Shown here: piece by piece, positions 49,914 through 58,048 of the stretch
How the letters are laid out: each line of letters starts with the position of its first letter
How positions within the stretch are numbered: the first letter of the stretch is position 1
Origin: Bog-473 sp963711065
GTDB taxonomy: Bacteria; Actinomycetota; Acidimicrobiia; Acidimicrobiales; RAAP-2
Assembly (NCBI GenBank): GCA_963711065.1
Contig: CAVQCO010000007.1
Coordinates: 1,227,770 to 1,291,769 of the forward strand
Direction: 5' to 3'
DNA: 64,000 nt
The notes under the pieces: model-generated
Seen by the model: only the letters and a program-made list of their open reading frames with translations
What the model was told of the DNA's origin: nothing
The model's database searches: none
Position numbers and translations under genes: made by a program

Positions 49914-51590
49914 TCAGACCATCAAGACCACGGGCACGATCATCGGGCGCCGCCTCGTGCGCTCGCCCACGAACTTGCCCAGCGCCTTGCGGGTGTGGCG
50001 GCTGAGGACCTCGATGTCGTGGGCGCCGTCGCGCAGGGCCTGGGTCACTGCCGCCCCCACCACGTCGCTGGCCTCCTCCAACAGCTCCTCGGCCTCCGGG
50101 GCGTGCACCCAACCCCGGGTCTCGATCACCGGCGGGCAGCTCAGGGTGCCCTGTTGGCGGTCGACCGTGACCACCACCATGACGACGCCCTCCTCGGCGA
50201 GCTTCTGGCGGTCCCGCAGCACACCGTGCTCGATGTCCCCCACCGTCCCGTCGACGTACACGTAGCCCGCCGGCACCCGGCCGTCGCGCGAGATCCCCTT
50301 GGCGTCGAGCTGGATCACGTCGCCGTCCTCGCACAGCAGCACCTTGGCCGGGTCGAGACCCATGGACAGCGCCAGGCGGGCGTGGTGCACCATGTGGCGG
50401 TATTCGCCGTGCACCGGCACGAAGCACTCCGGGCGGGTCACGTCGATCAGCGTGCGCAGCTCCCCCTGGCGGGCGTGCCCGCTCACGTGGACGGCCTCGG
50501 TCCCCGAGTGCACCACCTCGGCGCCCCGCCGGTGCAGGTCGTCGATGACCTGGCCCACCGACCACTCGTTGCCCGGGATCGGGTGGGCGCTGATCACGAC
50601 GACGTCGTCCTCGCCGATGCGGAGCCACTTGTTCTCCCCCGTCGCCATCAGCGACAGGGCCGACATGGGCTCGCCCTGGGACCCGGTGGAGATCACGCAC
50701 ATCTCGCCCGGGGGCACGTCGTCGACGTCTTCGATGTCCACCCGCACCCCGTCGGGGATGCTGATGATGCCGAGCCGGGCCCCCAGTTCGACGTTCTTGC
50801 CCATGGAGCGTCCCAGCGTGGCCACCTTGCGCCCGTTGGCGACCGCGGCGTCGATGATCTGTTGCACCCGGTGCATGTGGCTGGCGAAGCAGGCGACGAC
50901 GATGCGCTTGCCCGCTTCGGCCGCGAAGACGCGCCGCAGGGTCACGCCCACCGTGGACTCCGACTCGGTGAAGCCCGGCTCCTCGGCGTTGGTGGAGTCC
51001 GAGAGCAGGAGCCGGATGCCCTCGGTCCGGGCCAGCTCCCCCATGCGCGGCATGTCGGTGCGCCGGCCGTCCACCGGCTGCAGGTCGAGCTTGAAGTCGC
51101 CCGAGTGCAGGATCACGCCCTGCGGCGTGTGGAAGGCGATGGCCATCGCCTCGGGCACCGAGTGCGTGACCGGGATGAACTCGACGTCGCAGGCGCCGAT
51201 GCGCACCCGCTCCCCGTCCGCCACGGACACGAAGCGGGTGTTGTCCGCCACACCCGCCTCCTCGATGCGGTGGCGCGCCAGGCCGACGGTGAGCTCGGAC
51301 CCGTAGATCGGGGCGTGGAGCTCCCGCAGGAGGTAGGCCAGGCCCCCGGTGTGGTCCTCGTGCCCGTGTGTCAGGACGATCCCGTCCACCCGGTCCCTGC
51401 GGTCGTGGAGGTAGGTGAACTCCGGGAGGACCAGGTCGATGCCCGGCATGTCGGGCTCGGGGAACATGATCCCGCAGTCGAGGATGACGATCCGCCCCTC
51501 GACCTCGATACAGGCGCAGTTGCGGCCGATCTCTCCGAGTCCGCCGAGGAAGACGACCCGTACGGGCTTCGGTTTTCTCCGCTCAGCCAA
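49914..51590 (-). CDS. rnj: Ribonuclease J
   Basis: A metallo-beta-lactamase/beta-CASP ribonuclease of 558 residues with 5'-to-3' exonuclease and endonuclease roles in mRNA decay and rRNA maturation. Metal motifs: VLTHGHEDHTGGL (HxHxDH), VTHSVPEA, LHSGDFKLD, beta-CASP signatures ACFASHMHRVQQI and STGSQGEPMSALSLM, and SGHARQGEL. The start is a TTG at 51590 overlapping dapA by 8 bases, so translation is coupled. The dapA-rnj pair is conserved in actinobacteria. Confidence 0.95.
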   Translation of the reverse strand: MAERRKPKPVRVVFLGGLGEIGRNCACIEVEGRIVILDCGIMFPEPDMPGIDLVLPEFTYLHDRRDRVDGIVLTHGHEDHTGGLAYLLRELHAPIYGSELTVGLARHRIEEAGVADNTRFVSVADGERVRIGACDVEFIPVTHSVPEAMAIAFHTPQGVILHSGDFKLDLQPVDGRRTDMPRMGELARTEGIRLLLSDSTNAEEPGFTESESTVGVTLRRVFAAEAGKRIVVACFASHMHRVQQIIDAAVANGRKVATLGRSMGKNVELGARLGIISIPDGVRVDIEDVDDVPPGEMCVISTGSQGEPMSALSLMATGENKWLRIGEDDVVVISAHPIPGNEWSVGQVIDDLHRRGAEVVHSGTEAVHVSGHARQGELRTLIDVTRPECFVPVHGEYRHMVHHARLALSMGLDPAKVLLCEDGDVIQLDAKGISRDGRVPAGYVYVDGTVGDIEHGVLRDRQKLAEEGVVMVVVTVDRQQGTLSCPPVIETRGWVHAPEAEELLEEASDVVGAAVTQALRDGAHDIEVLSRHTRKALGKFVGERTRRRPMIVPVVLMV

Positions 51591-52512
51591 GCGGGGCGAC
51601 CGTGACCGCGGGTGGCCCGACGGCGGCCAGGATCTTGGCCGCCTGGGCGTCGAGCTCGGGCGTGGACGCCCCCATGGGCAGGCGGCACTGGCCGACCCGG
51701 TGGCCGAGGGCGCGCAGCACGGCCTTGGCCGGCAGGGGGTTGGGGAACTCGGCCGACGACTCGAAGTCGAAGGAGTCGAGCAGCTCCGCGTTGCCGGCGA
51801 TGGCGCCCGCGAGGTCGCCCGCCACGAAGGCGTCGACCACCCGGCGCAACTGCGGGCCGACCCAGTGCGCCGCCACGCTGATCACGCCGACGGCGCCGAC
51901 GGCCATCAGGGGCAGCGTCATGACGTCGTCGCCGCTGTAGATCTCGAAGCCCGCCGGCGCCCGCGCGGCCAGGTGCGCCGTCGTAGGGGCGTCCCCCGCC
52001 GCGTCCTTGAGGGCCACGATCGCGGGCACCTCGCGTGCGAGGCGCAACATCGTCGTGGTGGCGATGCGCCGCCCGGACCGGACCGGGATGTCGTAGAGGA
52101 CGACCGGCAGGCCGCTCGCCGCCTCGGCCACCGCCCGGAAGTGCTCGTAGAGCCCGGCCTGCGACGGCCGGTTGTAGTACGGCGTGACCACGAGCACACC
52201 GTCCACCCCGCTCCGGGCGGCCAGCGCGGTCATCCTGACCGAGTGCTCCGTGTCGTTGGAGCCCGTCCCGGCGATGACGGGGATCGTGACGGCCTCGGCC
52301 ACCGCGCGCCACAGCGCCACCTTCTCCTCGTCGCTGAGCACGGAGCTCTCGCCGGTCGATCCGCTCAGGACCAGCCCGTCGCTGCCGTGCGCAGCCAGCC
52401 AGCGAGCCAGCTCCACGGCGGCCCCCAGGTCGAGCGCCCCGCCGTCGTCGAAGGGGGTCACCATGGCGGTGATCACCCGCCCGAACCGGGGCGCGTCCTG
52501 TGCGGGGCTCAT
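51583..52512 (-). CDS. dapA: 4-hydroxy-tetrahydrodipicolinate synthase
   Basis: DapA condenses pyruvate with aspartate semialdehyde, the first step of the lysine/DAP branch. 309 residues of the TIM-barrel aldolase family: ITAMVTPFDDGGALDL at the start, GSTGESSVLSDEEKVAL (substrate Thr-Gly-Glu), VVTPYYNRPSQAGL (catalytic Tyr), LYDIPVRSGRRI and the Schiff-base Lys in IVALKDAAGD. It is coupled to rnj by an 8-base overlap and lies 32 bases downstream of the diiron protein gene. Confidence 0.95.
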   Translation of the reverse strand: MSPAQDAPRFGRVITAMVTPFDDGGALDLGAAVELARWLAAHGSDGLVLSGSTGESSVLSDEEKVALWRAVAEAVTIPVIAGTGSNDTEHSVRMTALAARSGVDGVLVVTPYYNRPSQAGLYEHFRAVAEAASGLPVVLYDIPVRSGRRIATTTMLRLAREVPAIVALKDAAGDAPTTAHLAARAPAGFEIYSGDDVMTLPLMAVGAVGVISVAAHWVGPQLRRVVDAFVAGDLAGAIAGNAELLDSFDFESSAEFPNPLPAKAVLRALGHRVGQCRLPMGASTPELDAQAAKILAAVGPPAVTVAPLG

Positions 52513-52544
52513 TGCCCCGTCACGCTACCAGCGATACGTCGGGC

Positions 52545-53702
52545 TCAGGCGACGTCGCGCTCGGCGGGCGACCCGTCGGCGAAGGCGTCCTCGTCCTCGG
52601 TGGAGTCGGTCAGGTGCTCGAAGGCGATCGCGCCCATCTCGGTGAACTTGGTGCGCAGCCAGCCGTCGGCGGCGTCGAGCAGCCCCAGCTTCTTGAGGTT
52701 GGGGACGATCTTGGAGAACAGGAGGATCTGGAAGTCGTCGCGCTCGGGCGCCGTCCCCATGATCTTGACGACGTCGGAGGTCGGGACCTCCATGCGCTCC
52801 CAGACTTCCTGCATCGCCATGCGGTCCTTCATGCGGATGGCCGCCTCGAACGCGAACTCCTGGCGCTCGCGCAGCTCGGCCGCCCCGAGCTCCTTGTAGT
52901 ACTCCTGCAGGCTGAGGACGCCGAAGGCCACGTGGCGCGCCTCGTCCGCCATCACATAGCGCAGGAGCTTCTTGAGCAGCGGTTCGGTCGTCATCATGTG
53001 GATGAACCCGAAGGCGGCCAGGGCCAGGCCCTCGACCATGATCTGCATGCCGAGGTAGGTCATGTCCCACCGCGAGTCGGCCACGATGTCGTCGAGCAGC
53101 AGGCCCAGGTGGGCGTTCATCGGGTAGTGGCCGGAGAGCTTCTCGTCGAGGTACTTCGAGAAGACCTCCACGTGGCGCGCCTCGTCCATGACCTGGGTGG
53201 CGGCGTAGTACTTGGCGTCGATCCACGGCACGGTCTCGACGATCTTGGCCGTGCAGAGCAGGGCACCCTGCTCCCCGTGCATGAACTGCGAGAGCAGCCA
53301 GTTCTGGTTCTCGATCCCGAACTGCACGAACTTCTTGTCGTCCCACGTCTCGAGCGCGGTGCCGACGAGCGCCGCCTCGTCCCACTGCATCTGGGCCGGG
53401 TTGGCCTCGGCGTTGGCGATCACCACCTGTTCCTGGTCCACCTCGATCGACCAGTCGAGATCGGTCTGGGCGTTCCACTGCGCCTTCTTGGCCTTCTCGT
53501 AGAGCTTGTCGAGCTGCGGCTTGGCGCCCTTCTCGTAGTCCCACGTGAACTCGGCCGGGCAGTCGTCGGGGACGCGGTGGAACCCCTCGGCGTCGTACTT
53601 CCCGACGAGGCTCAGGACGGCCTCGAGGTCGTCGATGCTCTCCCGGCCGATCAATTCGAGGTTGGACCCGAACTGTGCCTGGTCGTCGTCGAGCGTGGTC
53701 AT
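52545..53702 (-). CDS. Ferritin-like diiron protein with two DEARH motifs
   Basis: A 385-residue helical protein from ATG 53702 (AAGGGGG upstream). Ligand motifs for a diiron centre occur twice as D-E-A-R-H: TQVMDEARHVEVF and VMADEARHVAFG, with partner Glu in GEQGALLCTAK and IMVEGLALAAF. The layout resembles R2-type or AurF-type N-oxygenases and the large ferritin-like proteins common in actinobacteria. The C-terminal 60 residues are acidic. It overlaps the upstream tetR by 4 bases, so the TetR regulator probably controls it. The reaction is unknown. Confidence 0.82.
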   Translation of the reverse strand: MTTLDDDQAQFGSNLELIGRESIDDLEAVLSLVGKYDAEGFHRVPDDCPAEFTWDYEKGAKPQLDKLYEKAKKAQWNAQTDLDWSIEVDQEQVVIANAEANPAQMQWDEAALVGTALETWDDKKFVQFGIENQNWLLSQFMHGEQGALLCTAKIVETVPWIDAKYYAATQVMDEARHVEVFSKYLDEKLSGHYPMNAHLGLLLDDIVADSRWDMTYLGMQIMVEGLALAAFGFIHMMTTEPLLKKLLRYVMADEARHVAFGVLSLQEYYKELGAAELRERQEFAFEAAIRMKDRMAMQEVWERMEVPTSDVVKIMGTAPERDDFQILLFSKIVPNLKKLGLLDAADGWLRTKFTEMGAIAFEHLTDSTEDEDAFADGSPAERDVA

Positions 53703-54455
53703 CGTGAAGCCCCCTTGCTGCGTGGTCTGGTTGGTGGTCTGCTGGATCGGTGTGCGGCGGTGGACACAGGTCCGGCCGACGCGCCGGCCGAGTCGACCCG
53801 GAGCGCCAGGATGCCGGGCAGGACGAAGGTGCGGACGAGGGCACGGGCGTCGCCGGGGTCGGTGAGGTCGGTGCCCGCCGGCGGCCCCGAGCAGTAGGCC
53901 AGGACGATGCGCACGGCCCATTCGGCCGCCCGCGAGGCCTGCTCGGGCTCGAGCCAGCGCGCGAAGAAGGGCGCCGCCAGGTCACCGGCCACCATGAGGA
54001 CGTGGTCGAGCTCGGCGAAGGTGAGGTGGGGCAGCACGGCGCCGGGCTCGTGCTCCAGCAGGTAGCTCGAGCGCGGCGTGCGAGCGCAGCCGGCGGGCCG
54101 ACTCGACCATGCCCGCCACGAGCACGTCCTCGAGGTCCGTCGCCTCGCCCATGGCGACGGCCAGCGACGAGAAGAGCCGAGCCACCTCGGTCTCGACGAC
54201 GGCGGCGAGGATGCCCTCCTTGCCGCGGGGGAAGGTCCGGTACAGCGTGGCCCGCGACAGGCCGGCCGCGCGGGCGATGTCGTCCACCGTCGTCTTGGCG
54301 ACGCCCTGACGGGCCAGGCACTCCAGCGCGCCGTCCACGATGCGGACCCGCGTCGAGGAGCGGTCGTCGGCCCCGAGGTGGCGCACGACGCCGTCGCGCC
54401 CCCCCGTCAGGGCACCCGGGACCCCGGGTTCAGATCGAGCCGCAGCCGCGCCCAC
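53699..54455 (-). CDS. TetR-family regulator, interrupted by a frameshift
   Basis: The N-terminal frame (54455 to about 54060) has a normal TetR helix-turn-helix (VAKTTVDDIARAAGLSRATL, then YRTFPRGKEGILAAVVE). The ligand domain then continues in the adjacent frame (YLLEHEPGAVLPHLTFAELD to the TGA at 53699). One base near 54063-54068, in a GCGCTCGAGC stretch, must be inserted or removed to join them, giving about 200-250 residues. It could be sequencing error or a real null allele. Translation would be coupled to the diiron gene (ATGA). The true start may be the GTG at 54386. Confidence 0.75.
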
Positions 54456-54503
54456 TGATGAAACAGTATGGCGATTTTTGTCTCACTGTCAACCAACCGG
54501 GTG

Positions 54504-55382
54504 TCAACTCAGGTTCACGTGCCCCGGGGCGACGCTCGTGATCAGGAGCGCGAGAAGACCCAGGACGGCCACGCTGCCGCCCACCGTGAGCGCCAGCGAC
54601 GCCGACCGGTCACGCAGGCCCCCGGCGTAGTCGTAGAGGAAGGCCAGGGCCGAGCCGGTCACCAGGCCACCGAGATGGGCCCGCCAGTCGATGTTCCCCG
54701 TGAACCCGATGAAGAAGTTGAGCACGAGCAGGCCGACCACCGGCGCCACGGGAAGGCGGCGCCTGATCCCCACCACCACGTAGGCCCCCATGACACCCAT
54801 GATCGCCCCCGACGCCCCGAGCCCGTACTGGTTGTGCGGGCCCAGCAGATAGGACGCGACGCTCCCTCCGAGCCCGGCGATGAGGTACAGCGCCAGGAAG
54901 CGCAGCTTCCCCAGCAGCACCTCGAGGGCCGACCCGACGATGAGGAGCGCCACCATGTTGAAGAAGATGTGCAGGAAGTTGGCGTGCAGCCACATGGAGG
55001 TGAAGGCCCGGTAGTACTGGTGTTGGAGGTGGACGAGGTCGGGCTCGTCGGCGTAGCGGTAGACGAAGCTCGTGTTCGTGCCGAAACGCTCCAGGACGAA
55101 CACCACCACGTTCACCGCGATGATGGCGAGGACGACGGGGGTCGGGTTGGTCGAGCCCACCGCACCGGTGCGGCCCGGAGTGGCGTGGGTGAAGGCCGGC
55201 ACGTGGCGCGAGCGCTTCGCCCCCTCGGACGTGCACGGCGGGCACTGCCACCCCACGGAGGCCTGGACCATGCAGTCGGTGCAGATGGGCCGGTCGCAGT
55301 GCGCGCACAGGACGGCGGCCGCCCGGTCCGGGTGGCGGTAGCACGGAGGCGGGGGCGCCGGCTCGGGGTGGGGGCTGCTCAC
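54504..55382 (-). CDS. Rhomboid intramembrane protease with N-terminal B-box zinc finger
   Basis: A serine protease that cuts inside membrane helices. 292 residues: a cysteine/histidine-rich B-box-like zinc finger at 14-51 (CYRHPDRAAAVLCAHC, CTDC, WQCPPC), then six membrane helices. Catalytic parts: MWLHANFLHIFFNM (His/Asn oxyanion region), GASGAIMGVMG (nucleophile Ser about residue 190) and NIDWRAHLGGLVTG (catalytic His about 234). Zinc finger plus rhomboid is a frequent actinobacterial fusion. It lies between two tetR genes and its start overlaps the upstream tetR by 4 bases. Confidence 0.92.
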   Translation of the reverse strand: MSSPHPEPAPPPPCYRHPDRAAAVLCAHCDRPICTDCMVQASVGWQCPPCTSEGAKRSRHVPAFTHATPGRTGAVGSTNPTPVVLAIIAVNVVVFVLERFGTNTSFVYRYADEPDLVHLQHQYYRAFTSMWLHANFLHIFFNMVALLIVGSALEVLLGKLRFLALYLIAGLGGSVASYLLGPHNQYGLGASGAIMGVMGAYVVVGIRRRLPVAPVVGLLVLNFFIGFTGNIDWRAHLGGLVTGSALAFLYDYAGGLRDRSASLALTVGGSVAVLGLLALLITSVAPGHVNLS

Positions 55383-55939
55383 CTGATGCCGGCCAGCAGC
55401 TCGGACCGGACGAGGAGCGCCACCTGTTCGGGGTCGTTCAGGTCCCAGCGTCCCGGTGAGCTGATGTAGGAGAGCACCATGCGGGCGAGGAAGTCGGCGG
55501 TGAGGTCGAGCTCGGCGCCCTCGGCCATGCCGTGGCGCACCAGGTACGGCGTCAGGAAGGCCGCCACCAGCGTGTGGGTCTGGTCGGCCTCAATGGTCAG
55601 CCGCGGCAACAGGATGTCCGGCTCGGTCACCAGGATGCGCTGGAGCACCTCGTGCTCGGCGAGCGCTGTGTGGGCGAACATCAGGCCGCGCTCCATCACC
55701 TCCTCCAACCCCTCGGCGTCGGAGACCTCCTCGTAGAGGCGGAGGAAGAAGCGGGCGAACTCCCAGCCGACCACGGCCGAGATCAGCTCGTCGCGCCCCC
55801 CGGGGAAGTAGCGGTACACGGTCGCCCGCGAGACGCCGGCCTCGCGGGCCGCGTCCTCGACGGTCGTCTTCGCCAGGCCCCAGCGGGCCACGCAGTCGTA
55901 GGTGGCCTGCAGGAGCCGTTCCCTGACGTCGGGGGTCAC
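55379..55939 (-). CDS. TetR-family regulator
   Basis: A 186-residue regulator with the N-terminal HTH at about residues 20-50 (LAKTTVEDAAREAGVSRATV, then YRYFPGGRDELISAVVG). The C-terminal ligand domain is entirely helical. It overlaps dapB by 4 bases on its 5' side and the rhomboid gene by 4 bases on its 3' side, so it is expressed as part of the pnp-dapB operon. It is similar in its HTH to the frameshifted tetR at 53699 (KTTVxDxAREAGxSRATxYRxFPxGxxxxxxAVV), suggesting the pair arose by duplication. Confidence 0.9.
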   Translation of the reverse strand: MTPDVRERLLQATYDCVARWGLAKTTVEDAAREAGVSRATVYRYFPGGRDELISAVVGWEFARFFLRLYEEVSDAEGLEEVMERGLMFAHTALAEHEVLQRILVTEPDILLPRLTIEADQTHTLVAAFLTPYLVRHGMAEGAELDLTADFLARMVLSYISSPGRWDLNDPEQVALLVRSELLAGIR

Positions 55940-56721
55940 AGACCCAGCAACGCCTCGAGGCCCACCGTGAGGCCGGGACGGTCGGCGACGGAGCGCACGG
56001 CCAGCAGGACGCCGGGCATGAAGGAACGCCGGTCGTAGGAGTCGTGGCGCAGGCTCAGGCTCTGGCCCGCCGCGCCGAAGATGACCTCTTCGTGCGCCAC
56101 CAGGCCGGGCAGCCGCACGGAGTGCACGTGGACGCCGTCGGGGCCCTCGGCGCCACGCGCCCCGGGCAGCACCAGGTCGGTCGTCGGGTCGGGCGGGAGC
56201 GGGCCGGCGTTGGCCGCCCGGCGCGCCTCGGCGATCGCCGCTGCCGTGTGCATGGCGGTCCCCGACGGCGCGTCGCGCTTGGCGTCGTGGTGCAGCTCAA
56301 TCACCTCCACGCCCTCCATGAAGGGCGCCACGATGCGGCAGAGGTGCAGCAGCAGCACGGCCCCCAGCGCGAAGTTCGCCACCACGATCGCGTTGGCGCC
56401 GCTCCCCTCGAAGCGCGCCGCCACCTCGGCCAGGTCGGCGTCGGAGAGCCCGCTCGTGCCGATGACGGCGTGCAGGCCCAGCTGGGCGTAGTGGCGCACG
56501 TTGTGGCGCAGCGCCTCGGCGATCGTGAAGTCCACGACCACCTGGGCCCCGAGGTCCGCCAGCGCGAGGACCTCGCCGACGATCGTCGTGCCGCTGGCGT
56601 CCCCGCCCACGTGCGCGGGGTCGACCGCGGCGACCAGCTCCATGTCGGCGGCGTCGGAGACGGCGCGGCAGACCTCCTGGCCCATGCGGCCGCCGGCGCC
56701 AACCACACCGACCCTGTGCAT
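55936..56721 (-). CDS. dapB: 4-hydroxy-tetrahydrodipicolinate reductase
   Basis: DapB reduces the DapA product to tetrahydrodipicolinate with NAD(P)H. From ATG 56721 it has 261 residues: RVGVVGAGGRMGQEVCRAV (Rossmann nucleotide site), GTSGLS, ANFALGAVLLLHLC, and the signature ELHHDAKRDAPSGTA with the catalytic His pair and Lys. Two more in-frame ATGs lie 27 and 54 bases upstream in a tandem repeat, so the exact start is uncertain. It lies downstream of the M16 peptidase gene, as in many actinobacteria. Confidence 0.94.
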   Translation of the reverse strand: MHRVGVVGAGGRMGQEVCRAVSDAADMELVAAVDPAHVGGDASGTTIVGEVLALADLGAQVVVDFTIAEALRHNVRHYAQLGLHAVIGTSGLSDADLAEVAARFEGSGANAIVVANFALGAVLLLHLCRIVAPFMEGVEVIELHHDAKRDAPSGTAMHTAAAIAEARRAANAGPLPPDPTTDLVLPGARGAEGPDGVHVHSVRLPGLVAHEEVIFGAAGQSLSLRHDSYDRRSFMPGVLLAVRSVADRPGLTVGLEALLGL

Positions 56722-56775
56722 GACCGGCAAGCCGCCGGCGGTGTGCATGACCGGCGAGGCGCCGGCGGTGTGCAT
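56713..56775 (-). repeat. 27-bp tandem repeat at dapB start
   Basis: Two 27-base copies, each starting ATGCACACCGCCGGCG, precede the third, partial copy that begins the conserved DapB sequence (ATGCACAGGGTC). They encode MHTAGASPV and MHTAGGLPV in frame with DapB. Confidence 0.85.
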
Positions 56776-56785
56776 GGCCAGCAGG

Positions 56786-58048
56786 CTACCGGGCGGCCAT
56801 GGCGGGCAGGTGGGACTCGAAGTCCTCCTCGCCGAAGGGCCCGACGGCGCTCAGCGTGCGTGGTGCCTCCGCCAGCTGGGCGGCGACGTCGCGCACCTGC
56901 GCCGCGGTCGACCAGGTCGATCCGGGCCAGGACCTCGTCGACGGAGAGCACCTCGCCGTGCAGCAGCAGCGACGAGCCGATGCGGCTCATCCGGGCGCCC
57001 GAGTCCTCGCCCGAGAGCAGGAGCTCGGCCCGCAGGTAGCCCTTGGCCACGGCCAGCTCGCGTTCGGTGACGCCGTCGCCGGCCAGCAGCTCGAGCTCTC
57101 CGCTGACGATGCGCAGCACCTCGTCGACGTGCTCGGGCGCGGTCCCCACCACCACGGCCAGGGAGCCCGCGTCCTCGTAGGCCGCCCGTTCCGACCACAC
57201 CGAGTAGGCGAGGCCGCGCTGCTCGCGCACCTTCTGGAACAGGCGGCTCGAGAGCCCTCCGCCCAGCACGTGGTTCAGGACCGCCAGCGCCCAGCGCCGC
57301 TCGTCGAGGCGCGGGACCGAGCGCATCCCGTAGACGAGGTGCGCCTGCTCGGTCGGCCGGCGCGCCACGTCGAGGGGGACGACGTCGGCGGCGGGTGCGG
57401 TGCGGTCCGGGGCGCGCCCCCGCCGGACCCGGCGAAGCGCCGCTCCAGGTCGGCCGCCACGGACTCGTGCCGGCAGTCGCCGGCGACCGAGACGACCATG
57501 TTGGCCGGCCGATAGTGGCGCTCGAAGAAGGTGCAGATGTCCTCGCGCGTCGTCCGGCGGACCGACGACGCCGTGCCCAGGGTGTCGCGCCCGAGCGGGT
57601 GGTCCGGGAACAGGGCCGACTGCCAGCGCTCGGACGCCAGGTCCGCCGGCTCGTCCGCGTGCATCAGGATCTCGTCGAGGATCACGGTCCGCTCCGCCTC
57701 GATGTCCTCGGGGCGCAGAGCGGGCTGCCACATGATGTCGCTCAGGATGTCGAGGCCGAGCGCCAGGTCGGCGGAGAGGAGGCGCACGTAGAAGGTCGTG
57801 TACTCCTTGGTGGTGAAGGCGTTGCAGTCGCCCCCCACCTCGTCGAGCTCCTCGGCGATGGCGGCGGCGGACCGGGCCGCGGTGCCCTTGAAGAGCAGGT
57901 GCTCCAAGAAGTGCGACGCCCCGGCGAGCTCGCCGGGCTCGTCACGCGAGCCGGTGCCGACCCAGTAGGCGACCGCCACCGAGCGGACGTCCGCCATGGT
58001 CTCGGTGACCAGGCGGATGCCGCACGGCAGGACGGACGTCTCGATCAA
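56786..58048 (-). CDS. M16 zinc peptidase (processing-peptidase type), two frameshifts
   Basis: An insulinase-family peptidase of about 420 residues. Frame 1 (58048 to about 57420) has GASHFLEHLLFKGT with the zinc motif His46-x-x-Glu49-His50, and ERTVILDEI with the third ligand. Frame 2 (about 57415 to 56915) continues with PTEQAHLVYGMRSVP, LGGGLSSRLFQKVREQRGLAYSV. Frame 3 finishes AQVRDVAAQLAEAPRTL to a TAG at 56788-56786. One break is in the GC palindrome GGGGGCGCGCCCC, the other near 56905-56920, both probably sequencing errors. The start overlaps the pnp stop by 4 bases. Position between pnp and dapB is the conserved actinobacterial one. Confidence 0.88.
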
